A stretch of DNA of 7,315 nucleotides from Syntrophomonadaceae bacterium (GTDB lineage Bacteria > Bacillota > Dethiobacteria > DTU022). Shown here in pieces: positions 1-6,308 of this stretch; position 1 is the first letter of the stretch; every line of letters starts with the position of its first letter. Under the pieces are notes generated by a model. It saw only the letters and a program-made list of their open reading frames with translations. It had not been told where the DNA came from and ran no database searches. Both the position numbers and the translations under genes were made by a program. The DNA lies in assembly GCA_007126465.1 (NCBI GenBank), contig SLBE01000193.1, positions 1-7,315 of the forward strand, in the 5' to 3' direction.

Positions 1-1866
1 GAAGGTTGTATATAACTTCTGGTTTTCCTGGTCAATCAGCTCGATCAGGCCGGTAAGGTAGGTTCCTTCGAGCTTGGCCAGCTGGCGGTAATGAAGCAGC
101 AGTGAAGCAATTTCGTGGTGATAAGATAACTCTTCAAGGACTTTCGCATCAGTAGAACGGCCGGTTTTTGTTTTTCGGACTTCCGGCAGCTGCAGCTTAT
201 CAAAAAGTATTCTTGAAAGCTGCTGGGGGGAATTTATATTAAATTCTTCCCCGGCCTGGATATATATTTTGCCTTCCAGTTCTTCAAGGCGGCTGCATAT
301 CTCCGCAGATAAGTCACGCAGATAATCAGCATCAACTGTCATGCCCTGCTGCTCCATACGAGCCAAAACCGATGCCAGGGGCATCTCCATATCGTAGAGC
401 AAATCTTCCAGCTGCTGCTCCTGCAGTTCTTCCTGCAGGCTGTGATGCAGGGCAAAAAGATTCCTTGTTTCTTCAGCAAGCTGCGGACCGCGCCGGTTTA
501 TATCAATCGAAGCCTGTTTCTTATCCTTTGCCGGGGGTTCAATATCCAGGCCCAGGTAATACTGGAAGAGATCAGGCAGGTTGTATCCACCCCGGGCGGG
601 GTCAGACAGGTAGGCTGCCAGATAAGTATCATATCTAAAGTCAGGCGGTTGTAGGTTGAAACGGGTAAAGAGATGATGCCACTGCTTGACATTGTGAACA
701 AGCATGGTAACATCCCGGTTTTTCGTATCAGCAAGTTTTTGCCACAGTTCTGATTTTTTGCCGTTCAGAGCAGCAGGATCAAAATAGTAGGCGCTGTTAT
801 TGTTCAGAGCCAGGGCCAGGGCCGCAACCGGCTGCTGCCAGTACGGACGCCCCGGGTAATATTCGATGGATAAAGCAAGGCTGTCGCCTTTGTTAAGTTC
901 AGCTAAGAGCTGATCAAGCTGTTCAATACTTTTAACCTGCTTACCGGTAATTTCCCCGGCAGCCCCGGAAGCCTGGGTTTCACCCTGATTTCCTGCTGGC
1001 TTATATTTTTTAACCAGGCTTTTAAATTCCAGCTCATTAAAAATATCAATTAATTTATCATAATCGGGTTTACTATAGCGGCAGGTTTCCCAGTCTAAAT
1101 CGATGGGAACATCGCGGCGCAGGGTAACCAGGTCGCGTCCGGTATAAAGCGGTTCGCGGTACTCCTGCAGCTTAGAAGCCATTTTTGGCTTCAGCTGATC
1201 AATATTATCATAGATATTTTCCAGGGTGCCATATTCTTCCAGGAGGCTGCGTGCTGTTTTATCACCAATGCCTGGAACACCGGGGATATTGTCGGAAGAG
1301 TCGCCTTTAAGGGCCTTAAAATCGATAATCTGATCCGGGGCCAGCCCGTATTTTTCCTTCAGAAACTCATGATCGTAATTTTCCATCTGGGTAATGCCTT
1401 TTTTTGTAAGCATTACCGTTACCCTGTCACCGATTAACTGCAGCAGATCAGCATCGCCGGAGACAACAGTAACTTCACGACCCTCTTTGGCAAACTGATC
1501 GGCAAGGGTCCCGATCACGTCATCTGCTTCGTAATCATCAACTTCAAAAACAGGGATTTTCATTGCCTTCAGAATTTCACGGGTCCGTTCTACCTGTTCG
1601 CTCAGCTCAGGCGGGGTTTTCTCCCGCTGGGCCTTGTAAGATTCATCTATGCGAACCCGAAAAGAAGGTTTTGGAGGATCGAAGGCAACAGCAATGTAAT
1701 CAGGCTGTTCAGACTCAAGCAGCCTGGTCAGCATGGTTGTAAAGCCATATACAGCGTTCGTATATTCCCCACGCCGGTTTTGCAGGGGAGGTAATGCATA
1801 AAATGCCCTGTAAAGCAGGCTGTTGCCGTCGATTACAACAAGTTTTTTTGATTTTATATCTGCCAA
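1..1866 (-). CDS. polA: DNA polymerase I, N-terminal 622 residues (3' part outside window)
   Basis: This is the 5' part of the gene for DNA polymerase I, the repair polymerase that removes RNA primers and fills gaps. It is open from the TTG at 1866 to the window edge. The 5'-3' exonuclease (flap nuclease) domain fills about residues 1-300, with VVIDGNSLLYRAFYAL near 10-25, EADDVIG 113-119, SGDADLLQL 136-144 and the helix-hairpin-helix stretch GDSSDNIPGVPGIG from 188. A 3'-5' exonuclease-like domain follows (about 310-480), but its metal ligands look mostly lost: aligned by eye, S333, E335, W396 and E466 replace D355, E357, D424 and D501 of the E. coli enzyme. The start of the polymerase domain follows (about 490-622); polymerase motifs A, B and C lie outside the window. 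The TTG start is chosen because AAGGAG (1880-1875) lies 8 nt upstream. It follows ribH by 23 nt. Confidence 0.96.
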   Translation of the reverse strand, partial: MADIKSKKLVVIDGNSLLYRAFYALPPLQNRRGEYTNAVYGFTTMLTRLLESEQPDYIAVAFDPPKPSFRVRIDESYKAQREKTPPELSEQVERTREILKAMKIPVFEVDDYEADDVIGTLADQFAKEGREVTVVSGDADLLQLIGDRVTVMLTKKGITQMENYDHEFLKEKYGLAPDQIIDFKALKGDSSDNIPGVPGIGDKTARSLLEEYGTLENIYDNIDQLKPKMASKLQEYREPLYTGRDLVTLRRDVPIDLDWETCRYSKPDYDKLIDIFNELEFKSLVKKYKPAGNQGETQASGAAGEITGKQVKSIEQLDQLLAELNKGDSLALSIEYYPGRPYWQQPVAALALALNNNSAYYFDPAALNGKKSELWQKLADTKNRDVTMLVHNVKQWHHLFTRFNLQPPDFRYDTYLAAYLSDPARGGYNLPDLFQYYLGLDIEPPAKDKKQASIDINRRGPQLAEETRNLFALHHSLQEELQEQQLEDLLYDMEMPLASVLARMEQQGMTVDADYLRDLSAEICSRLEELEGKIYIQAGEEFNINSPQQLSRILFDKLQLPEVRKTKTGRSTDAKVLEELSYHHEIASLLLHYRQLAKLEGTYLTGLIELIDQENQKLYTTF

Positions 1867-1874
1867 TGGTCCGA

Positions 1875-1880
1875 CTCCTT
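1875..1880 (-). promoter_or_regulatory. Ribosome binding site deciding the polA TTG start
   Basis: On the minus strand AAGGAG is followed by 8 nt and then TTG at 1866-1864. No ATG or GTG is equally well placed, and the protein read from this TTG begins a few residues before the conserved VVIDG strand, as expected for the family. Confidence 0.75.
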
Positions 1881-1889
1881 TTATCTCAG

Positions 1890-2351
1890 TTAAAACTGGC
1901 TGTTCAAGTCGGCCATTTCTATGGCAGAAGCAGCTGCCTGCCAGCCCTTATTGCCGGCTTTACTACCTGCTCTTTCTATAGCCTGTTCCAGGGTGTCGCT
2001 GGTTATAACTCCAAAGATAACCGGTATTCCCGTATCAAGGCCGACAGTAGCCACACCCTTGGCCACTTCGGAAGCAACATAATCAAAATGCGGAGTTGAG
2101 CCGCGAATTACCGCTCCAAGGCAGATTACAGCATCATACCGTTCGCTGCGGGCAGCTTTCTGGGCAGCAAGAGGTATTTCAAATGAACCCGGAACCCAGA
2201 TTACTTCAATGTTTTTTTCATCCGCTTCATGACGCTTAAGACAGTCCAGCGCTCCACCGAGGAGGTGGCCGGATATAAACTCGTTGAAACGGCTGACAAT
2301 AATTCCAAAACGATAATTACGGGCAATTAGTTTTCCTTCAATTGTTTTCAA
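1890..2351 (-). CDS. ribH: 6,7-dimethyl-8-ribityllumazine synthase
   Basis: Lumazine synthase condenses 5-amino-6-ribitylamino-uracil (from RibD plus a phosphatase) with 3,4-dihydroxy-2-butanone 4-phosphate (from RibB) to give the lumazine used by RibE. It is cytosolic and in many bacteria forms a 60-subunit icosahedral shell. From the TTG start it has 153 residues, the usual length. Visible motifs are RFN at 21-23, VPGSFEIP at 53-60, GAVIRGSTPHFDYV at 79-92 and GVITSDTLEQAIERAG at 114-129. The His in PHFDY is residue 88, matching the catalytic His88 numbering of the B. subtilis enzyme. A GTG at 2360 would lengthen the protein by three residues but overlaps the AAGGAG ribosome binding site, so TTG at 2351 is preferred. 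It lies 32 nt after ribBA and 23 nt before polA. Confidence 0.97.
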   Translation of the reverse strand: MKTIEGKLIARNYRFGIIVSRFNEFISGHLLGGALDCLKRHEADEKNIEVIWVPGSFEIPLAAQKAARSERYDAVICLGAVIRGSTPHFDYVASEVAKGVATVGLDTGIPVIFGVITSDTLEQAIERAGSKAGNKGWQAAASAIEMADLNSQF

Positions 2352-2359
2352 ATGGAACA

Positions 2360-2365
2360 CTCCTT
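2360..2365 (-). promoter_or_regulatory. Ribosome binding site deciding the ribH TTG start
   Basis: AAGGAG on the minus strand lies 8 nt before TTG (2351-2349), the same spacing as at polA. The in-frame GTG at 2360-2358 shares its first base with the last base of this site, so it is unlikely to be the start. Confidence 0.75.
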
Positions 2366-2383
2366 GTCATTTGTCTTTTTCTA

Positions 2384-3586
2384 CTAGCCGGTAATATTTA
2401 AGTGATGGCCAAGCTTTGTTTTTTTTGTTGATAAATAGTCACAGTTGTATTCGCAGGGCGGGATCTCCAGAGGCACTCTTTCGACAATATCTATCCCGTA
2501 TCCTTCAAGCCCTTTAACTTTACGCGGATTATTGGTTAAAAGCTTAATTATTTTCAGACCCAGATCTACCATAATCTGCGCCCCGACACCGTAATCACGA
2601 AGGTCGGCGGCAAAGCCAAGTTCTTCGTTGGCTTCAACAGTATCTTTTCCATCATCCTGCAGGTGATAAGCGCGAATTTTATTGAGCAGGCCAATTCCCC
2701 TGCCTTCCTGGCGCATGTAAACAATCACCCCGGAACCATTTTCTGCTACCTGTTTCATGGCCTGGTGCAGCTGATTACCGCAGTCACAGCGCAGTGAACC
2801 AAAAACATCGCCGGTCAGGCATTCCGAGTGCACCCTGACCAGGGTTGATTTTTCAGGATCAACATCTCCGTAAACCAGGGCCAGGTGAATCAGGTTGTCA
2901 ATATTATTTTCATACGCTATTAAGTCAAAGTTACCGTGAACGGTAGGCAGTACCGATGTAGCCGCACGCCATACCAGTTTTTCTTTCTGCATCCTGTAAT
3001 TAATCAAATCGGCAATGCTGATTAATTTAAGATCGTGTTCAGCGCAGAATTCTGTCAACTCCGGCAGGCGGGCCATGCTGCCGTCTTCGTTAATGATTTC
3101 GCAAATAACTCCCGCCGGTTCCAACCCGGCCAGGGTTGCCAGATCAACAGTAGCTTCGGTGTGGCCTGCCCGGCGCAGCACACCGCCGTCCATTGCCTCG
3201 AGAGGGAAAATATGACCGGGCCTCATCAAGTCAGCCGGTTTAGTTTCCGGGTCGATTAGCGCTTTCACTGTCTGTGCACGCTCGAAAGCAGAAATGCCTG
3301 TTTCACATGTTACAGCATCCACAGATACGGTAAAAGCAGTACAATGTGCGTCGGTATTATTGGTAACCATCTGGGGCAGATCCAGTTCACGCACGCGCTG
3401 CGAGGTTAAAGGCGCGCAGACAAGGCCACGGGCATAGCGAATCATAAAGTTTATCGCTTCCGGGGTAGCCTTTGATGCTGCCATCACCAAATCGCCTTCG
3501 TTTTCCCTGTCTTCGTCATCGACTACTACGACCATGCGGCCATTTTTCAAATCTTCCAATGCTTCTTCAATGGTGTTGAATTTCAT
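2384..3586 (-). CDS. ribBA: Bifunctional 3,4-dihydroxy-2-butanone 4-phosphate synthase / GTP cyclohydrolase II
   Basis: A 400-residue fusion supplies both precursor branches of riboflavin. The N-terminal RibB domain (about 1-200) makes 3,4-dihydroxy-2-butanone 4-phosphate from ribulose 5-phosphate. It shows the acidic loop DDEDRENEGD at 23-32, TDAHCTAFT near 78-86, RPGHIFPL at 122-129 and RAGHTEATVDL at 139-149. The C-terminal RibA domain (about 205-400) opens GTP to the diaminopyrimidine. It shows the zinc ligands C256, C267 and C269 in HSECLTGD...RCDCG, then YMRQEGRGIGL at 290-300, LLTNNPRKV at 349-357 and the family-typical tail YLSTKKTKLGHHL. Both domains look complete. The ATG start has AAAGGAG (3602-3596) 9 nt upstream. 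The gene is separated from ribE by a 307-nt gap filled by a repeat element, but from ribH by only 32 nt. Confidence 0.98.
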   Translation of the reverse strand: MKFNTIEEALEDLKNGRMVVVVDDEDRENEGDLVMAASKATPEAINFMIRYARGLVCAPLTSQRVRELDLPQMVTNNTDAHCTAFTVSVDAVTCETGISAFERAQTVKALIDPETKPADLMRPGHIFPLEAMDGGVLRRAGHTEATVDLATLAGLEPAGVICEIINEDGSMARLPELTEFCAEHDLKLISIADLINYRMQKEKLVWRAATSVLPTVHGNFDLIAYENNIDNLIHLALVYGDVDPEKSTLVRVHSECLTGDVFGSLRCDCGNQLHQAMKQVAENGSGVIVYMRQEGRGIGLLNKIRAYHLQDDGKDTVEANEELGFAADLRDYGVGAQIMVDLGLKIIKLLTNNPRKVKGLEGYGIDIVERVPLEIPPCEYNCDYLSTKKTKLGHHLNITG

Positions 3587-3614
3587 GGTAATTCGCTCCT
3601 TTATTTTCAGCCTT

Positions 3615-3826
3615 CCCGGCTAACTAAAGCCATCCTTCTCTATCGCTTCGCACATAAGTGCTAACGGCTTAGCTTCAGCTTTTCGCTTAAGCTGCCCTCA
3701 CGATAAGCTCATCCGGAGCTTTCGTAAGGCGGCCAACCTCCCTGTTGGCCGGCCTGCTCAAATCTTTGCTTCACCGGCACTTTATTGTGCTCACTCAACG
3801 TTCAGTTTTGGCTTTAGTTTGCCGGG
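3615..3826. repeat. MITE-like intergenic element, copy A, with 17-bp terminal inverted repeats
   Basis: This 212-bp non-coding element fills most of the ribE-ribBA gap. Its ends are inverted repeats: CCCGGCTAACTAAAGCC at 3615-3631 and GGCTTTAGTTTGCCGGG at 3810-3826, complementary at 16 of 17 positions. Inside are three consecutive hairpins: 3676-3694 (6-bp stem, 7-nt loop), 3700-3725 (stem with one bulged T around ATCCG) and 3727-3755 (stem with one bulged G around CTCCCT). The core 3663-3759 is shared with copy B in the ribD-ribE gap. No open frame resembling a transposase is present and I see no clear target-site duplication. It is most likely a non-autonomous mobile element or a REP-like structured repeat; the strand of any function is unknown. 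Confidence 0.75.
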
Positions 3827-3893
3827 ACAATAGCTTTCTTGAAAATTAGTTATTTTTACCGCTTATGTAAAAACTCAAAATCAAAATCTTCCC

Positions 3894-4556
3894 CTATAAA
3901 TAACCCTTCTCCATTAGCATGCTCATGGTCAGGTTTGACTTGCTCTTATTTCCCTGTTCTCCGGACTGGTGGGGAGTGAGCATTTTTTCTACATACTTCC
4001 CAATCAGGTCAACTTCAAGGTTAACAGGGGCTCCGCTTTCTTTTCGGCCAAGTGTGGTCTCACCGGCAGTATGGGGAATCAGCCCCACGGAAAAACGGTT
4101 TTCATCAACATCAATCACGGTAAGACTGACCCCGTCCAGGGATACTGAGCCCTTGGGGATAATATAACGCATCAGCTCTTCCGGAGCTGCAAAGGTGAGG
4201 ATAATTGCTCCACCCTGCGGCTCTCTCCCGGCCAGGGTAATAACAGCATCGATATGTCCGCTTACCAGGTGTCCACCAAGGCGCCCGTTTAAGGTCATGG
4301 CACGCTCAAGGTTGACCGGGCTGCCCGTTGTTAATTGACGAAGATTGGTTTTTTCCAGTGTTTCAGGCATGGCCCAGGCTGTAAAATTATTTTTGTCAAC
4401 GGCCGTTGCTGTCAGGCACGGGCCGTTGACGGCAATACTGTCTCCTATTTTCAGGTCGGAAAGAACTTTTTTTGCCGCTATGACAATATCGGTTCCTTCA
4501 CCTGAGCTGCTGATTCGGCGGACTGTTCCCAGTTCTTCAATTAATCCTGTAAACAA
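3894..4556 (-). CDS. ribE: Riboflavin synthase, alpha subunit type
   Basis: Riboflavin synthase dismutates two molecules of 6,7-dimethyl-8-ribityllumazine into riboflavin and the diaminopyrimidine reused by RibH. The 220-residue protein shows the two internally homologous barrel halves of the family: the first starts MFTGLIEELG and holds SIAVNGPCLTAT (40-51); the second starts around GGHLVSGHID (94-103) and holds SVSLDGVSLTVIDV (137-150). IGKYVEKML closes the second half and a family-typical C-terminal helix follows. The TTG at 4556 gives exactly the canonical MFTG N-terminus and lies 5 nt after GAGGTGA; a GTG at 4565 overlaps that site and is rejected. Some databases call this gene ribC in E. 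coli-style naming. It is flanked on both sides by repeat-bearing gaps. Confidence 0.97.
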   Translation of the reverse strand: MFTGLIEELGTVRRISSSGEGTDIVIAAKKVLSDLKIGDSIAVNGPCLTATAVDKNNFTAWAMPETLEKTNLRQLTTGSPVNLERAMTLNGRLGGHLVSGHIDAVITLAGREPQGGAIILTFAAPEELMRYIIPKGSVSLDGVSLTVIDVDENRFSVGLIPHTAGETTLGRKESGAPVNLEVDLIGKYVEKMLTPHQSGEQGNKSKSNLTMSMLMEKGYL

Positions 4557-4561
4557 ACTTT

Positions 4562-4568
4562 TCACCTC
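4562..4568 (-). promoter_or_regulatory. Ribosome binding site deciding the ribE TTG start
   Basis: GAGGTGA on the minus strand matches the anti-Shine-Dalgarno sequence over seven bases and lies 5 nt before TTG at 4556-4554. Its internal GTG (4565-4563) is the start a longest-ORF caller would choose. The same GAGGTGA-N5-TTG arrangement occurs at ribD. Confidence 0.75.
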
Positions 4569-4657
4569 GGTAAGAAAATTTTTCTTCGACTCAGCCAGGT
4601 TTAGTTACGGCTGTCAACTGAAAAACTACGCTCGCTGATCGTTTAGGCTGGAACTGC

Positions 4658-4801
4658 AACGGCTTAGCTTCAACCTTACGCCTGGGTTGCCCTCGCGATA
4701 AGCTCATCCGGAGCTCTCGCTCGGTGGCCGACCTCCTGTCGGCCAACCCGCTCCAGGCCTTTCTTCGCCGGCATTTCCATGCCTGCACTTTATGCTCGCT
4801 T
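4658..4801. repeat. Structured intergenic repeat, copy B
   Basis: This is a second, diverged copy of the element between ribE and ribBA, in the same orientation. The first 96 bp (4658-4753) align with 3663-3759 of copy A, including the identical AACGGCTTAGCTTCA and a block TGCCCTC(A/G)CGATAAGCTC followed by ATCCGGAGCT. Its three hairpins lie at 4671-4689, 4695-4720 and 4723-4748; each has stems rewritten by compensatory changes relative to copy A. A further small hairpin, GGCAT-TTCC-ATGCC (4770-4783), lies in a stretch that copy A lacks. The left edge is unclear: no good match to the copy A terminal repeat is seen upstream, although 4599-4608 contains a related GGTTTAGTTA. Confidence 0.75.
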
Positions 4802-4979
4802 TATTTTTTCCAGTTGTCTGCTCATGGCTCTTCTTTCCACTCTATTGTATTTTCGCTTAATAAAGCTAACTGCTATTTATACTCACGCTACGTTCCCGAT
4901 TATTTTTTGTAACATTCTGCCGTAACTTTGCTTAATTGTGATATTTTAGCGGTTATAAAACTCTTCGTCAGGCAAAAAT
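4802..4979. other. AT-rich spacer between repeat copies, nothing recognised
   Basis: This stretch separates repeat copies B and C in the ribD-ribE gap. I see no convincing gene, RNA gene or terminator in it. Several TATA-like words occur on the minus strand, but none has a well-spaced -35 box, so I do not call a promoter for ribE here. Confidence 0.5.
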
Positions 4980-5062
4980 GGCCAATCCGCTCCAGGTTTT
5001 GCTTCGCCGGCATTTCCATGCCCTCACTTTATGCTCGCTTCGGTTTTCTTTAGCAAACCGGG
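4980..5062. repeat. Partial copy C of the intergenic repeat, right half and right end
   Basis: Bases 4980-5040 match copy B bases 4741-4801 at 55 of 61 positions without gaps, in the same orientation and 239 bp away. The duplicated part begins inside the 3' arm of the third hairpin of copy B, so the first hairpins are missing. It continues through GGCAT-TTCC-ATGCC (5009-5022) into CTTTAGCAAACCGGG (5048-5062), which resembles the right terminal repeat of copy A (CTTTAGTTTGCCGGG, 3812-3826) at 11 of 15 positions. An inverted pair CGGTTT/AAACCG (5041-5046 and 5055-5060) lies at its end. It looks like a truncated or rearranged copy. Confidence 0.7.
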
Positions 5063-5125
5063 TAGTACTAAAAAGCACAGATTAGTAGCTACGAACTATT
5101 TTTTTAACCATCATAATTTGTTTAC

Positions 5126-5154
5126 AAATAAAAGCAGCCTGTTTATTGCCAGGC
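5126..5154 (-). terminator. Weak terminator-like hairpin after ribD
   Basis: On the minus strand, 9 nt after the ribD stop codon, GCCTG-N8-CAGGC forms a 5-bp stem. It is followed after TGC by TTTTATTT. The stem is short and the U-run is interrupted and displaced, so it could be at most a partial terminator or 3'-end processing site; the downstream rib genes show no clear promoter of their own. Confidence 0.25.
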
Positions 5155-5162
5155 AAGCCGGT

Positions 5163-6275
5163 TTAGGCGCTTTGCCCGGGAACAGGGTAACCAATTAAGA
5201 GCAGATCCTGATCAAATTGCTTCATTTCAACATCTTTTACCGACCACGCTTTACTAAGGCTTTCGATTCCTGTGCCTCCAAAGGCAGTAGGGCTCTGTCT
5301 TCCACCGATGATAAGCGGGGCTATGAAGATGAACAGTTTGTCAACCAGGCCCTGGGAGAGAAGGCTGTAATTCAGGGTGCCTCCTCCTTCAACCAGAACC
5401 GCTGTCAGGTCTCTTTTTGCCAGTTCTTTCATCAGCGCTAACAGGTCAACAAAGCCCTGCATGGAAGGAAGCTTAATAATTTCAACCCCTTTCTCTTCAA
5501 GGGATTTAAGTTTATCCAGCGGCGCCTGCTCCGTAACTGCCAGGATAGTCCGGCCTGAAGCAGTACCCTCTACAACTTTTGCGTCAATCGGCAGGCGGGC
5601 AGTGCTGTCAACTATAACTCTTACCGGGTCTTTTCCGCCACCATCTTCAATCCTTGTCGTTAATCTTGGATTATCTTTTAATACTGTCCCGATACCGACC
5701 ATGATTACATCTGTATGATCCCGCAGGCGGTGCACAAATTGACGGGCTTTCTCTCCGGTTATCCATTGAGAATCGCCGGTTATGGTTCCGATCTTGCCAT
5801 CAAGACTCATCGCTGCTTTTATTGCTACAAAGGGCCGGCCTGTAACTATATATTTTATAAACGCTTCATTTAGCTGCCGGGCTTTCTCTTCCAAAACTCC
5901 CTCTTTAACTTTAATTCCTGCTTCGCTCAACCTGGCAAAACCTTTTCCGGAGACAAGCGGATTTGGATCCTGCATGGCTGCTACCACCCTGCTGATCCCG
6001 GCATTGATGATTGCTTCCGTGCAGGGTCCTGTTCTGCCATGATGACAGCAGGGTTCAAGATTTAAATAAAGAGTGGCACCCTTTGCCTTTTCACCTGCTT
6101 TTTCAAGAGCAATTATTTCAGCATGCGGTGAACCGGCGGCCTGATGATAACCTGTTCCTACAACTTCAGATTCCTGCACAATTACTGCACCAACCATGGG
6201 GTTGGGGCTGGTACGACCTCTGCCCTGGCGTGCAAGATCTAGAGCCATCCACATAAAGCGTTCGTCGGTATCCAA
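5163..6275 (-). CDS. ribD: Bifunctional diaminohydroxyphosphoribosylaminopyrimidine deaminase / 5-amino-6-(5-phosphoribosylamino)uracil reductase
   Basis: RibD carries out the second and third steps of the riboflavin branch from GTP: hydrolytic deamination of the pyrimidine, then NADPH-dependent reduction of the ribosyl side chain. The 370-residue protein has the N-terminal cytidine-deaminase-type domain (about 1-145) with PNPMVGAVIV at 25-34, the zinc ligand and proton-shuttle motif HAE at 51-53, and PCCHHGRTGPC at 75-85 (zinc ligands C76 and C85). The C-terminal reductase domain starts near RPFVAIKAAMSLDGKI (147-162) and holds ITGEKAR, VGIGTVLKDNPRLTTR and VEGGGTLN (295-302). TTG at 6275 is preferred to the upstream GTG at 6284, because the GTG lies within GAGGTGA. 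This is the first gene downstream of the FMN riboswitch and terminator, so it and probably the genes after it are repressed by FMN. Confidence 0.97.
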   Translation of the reverse strand: MDTDERFMWMALDLARQGRGRTSPNPMVGAVIVQESEVVGTGYHQAAGSPHAEIIALEKAGEKAKGATLYLNLEPCCHHGRTGPCTEAIINAGISRVVAAMQDPNPLVSGKGFARLSEAGIKVKEGVLEEKARQLNEAFIKYIVTGRPFVAIKAAMSLDGKIGTITGDSQWITGEKARQFVHRLRDHTDVIMVGIGTVLKDNPRLTTRIEDGGGKDPVRVIVDSTARLPIDAKVVEGTASGRTILAVTEQAPLDKLKSLEEKGVEIIKLPSMQGFVDLLALMKELAKRDLTAVLVEGGGTLNYSLLSQGLVDKLFIFIAPLIIGGRQSPTAFGGTGIESLSKAWSVKDVEMKQFDQDLLLIGYPVPGQSA

Positions 6276-6280
6276 AAATC

Positions 6281-6287
6281 TCACCTC
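6281..6287 (-). promoter_or_regulatory. Ribosome binding site deciding the ribD TTG start
   Basis: GAGGTGA on the minus strand lies 5 nt before TTG at 6275-6273. The alternative GTG (6284-6282) is part of this site. The resulting N-terminus, MDTDERFMWMALDLA, fits the short lead normally seen before the first RibD helix. Confidence 0.75.
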
Positions 6288-6308
6288 ACAAATTATTTTC
6301 TGTCACAT

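Noticed and set aside
372..734. Short frames on both strands inside the polA region
   Set aside because: The minus-strand frame from TTG 1866 to the window edge is continuous and reads as DNA polymerase I; these are out-of-frame shadows. No frameshift in polA is needed.
3015..3259. Plus-strand frames opposite ribBA, and similar frames opposite ribE, ribD, ribH, rpe and polA
   Set aside because: Each lies antisense to a gene with clear family motifs, and none shows a recognisable domain. They are shadows of the minus-strand genes.
3600..3840. Target-site duplication flanking copy A
   Set aside because: The bases just outside the inverted repeats (GCCTT on the left, ACAAT on the right) are not a direct repeat.
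4599..4612. Possible left terminal repeat of copy B (GGTTTAGTTACGG)
   Set aside because: It shares TTTAGTT with the copy A ends, but in right-end orientation and without the CCCGG part. The match is too short to call an element boundary.
4591..4788. 65-codon minus-strand reading frame in the ribD-ribE gap (Arg-rich, ATG start)
   Set aside because: It runs straight through the three hairpins of repeat copy B, and no sensible ribosome binding site was found. The composition is explained by the repeat sequence.
4741..5040. CRISPR array
   Set aside because: Only two similar 61-bp units with a 178-bp interval occur, with no regular spacing and no cas genes; they belong to the hairpin repeat family.
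4802..5162. Separate promoter for ribE in the long gap
   Set aside because: TATA-like words exist on the minus strand, but none has a -35 box at 16-18 nt; AT-rich DNA gives such words by chance.
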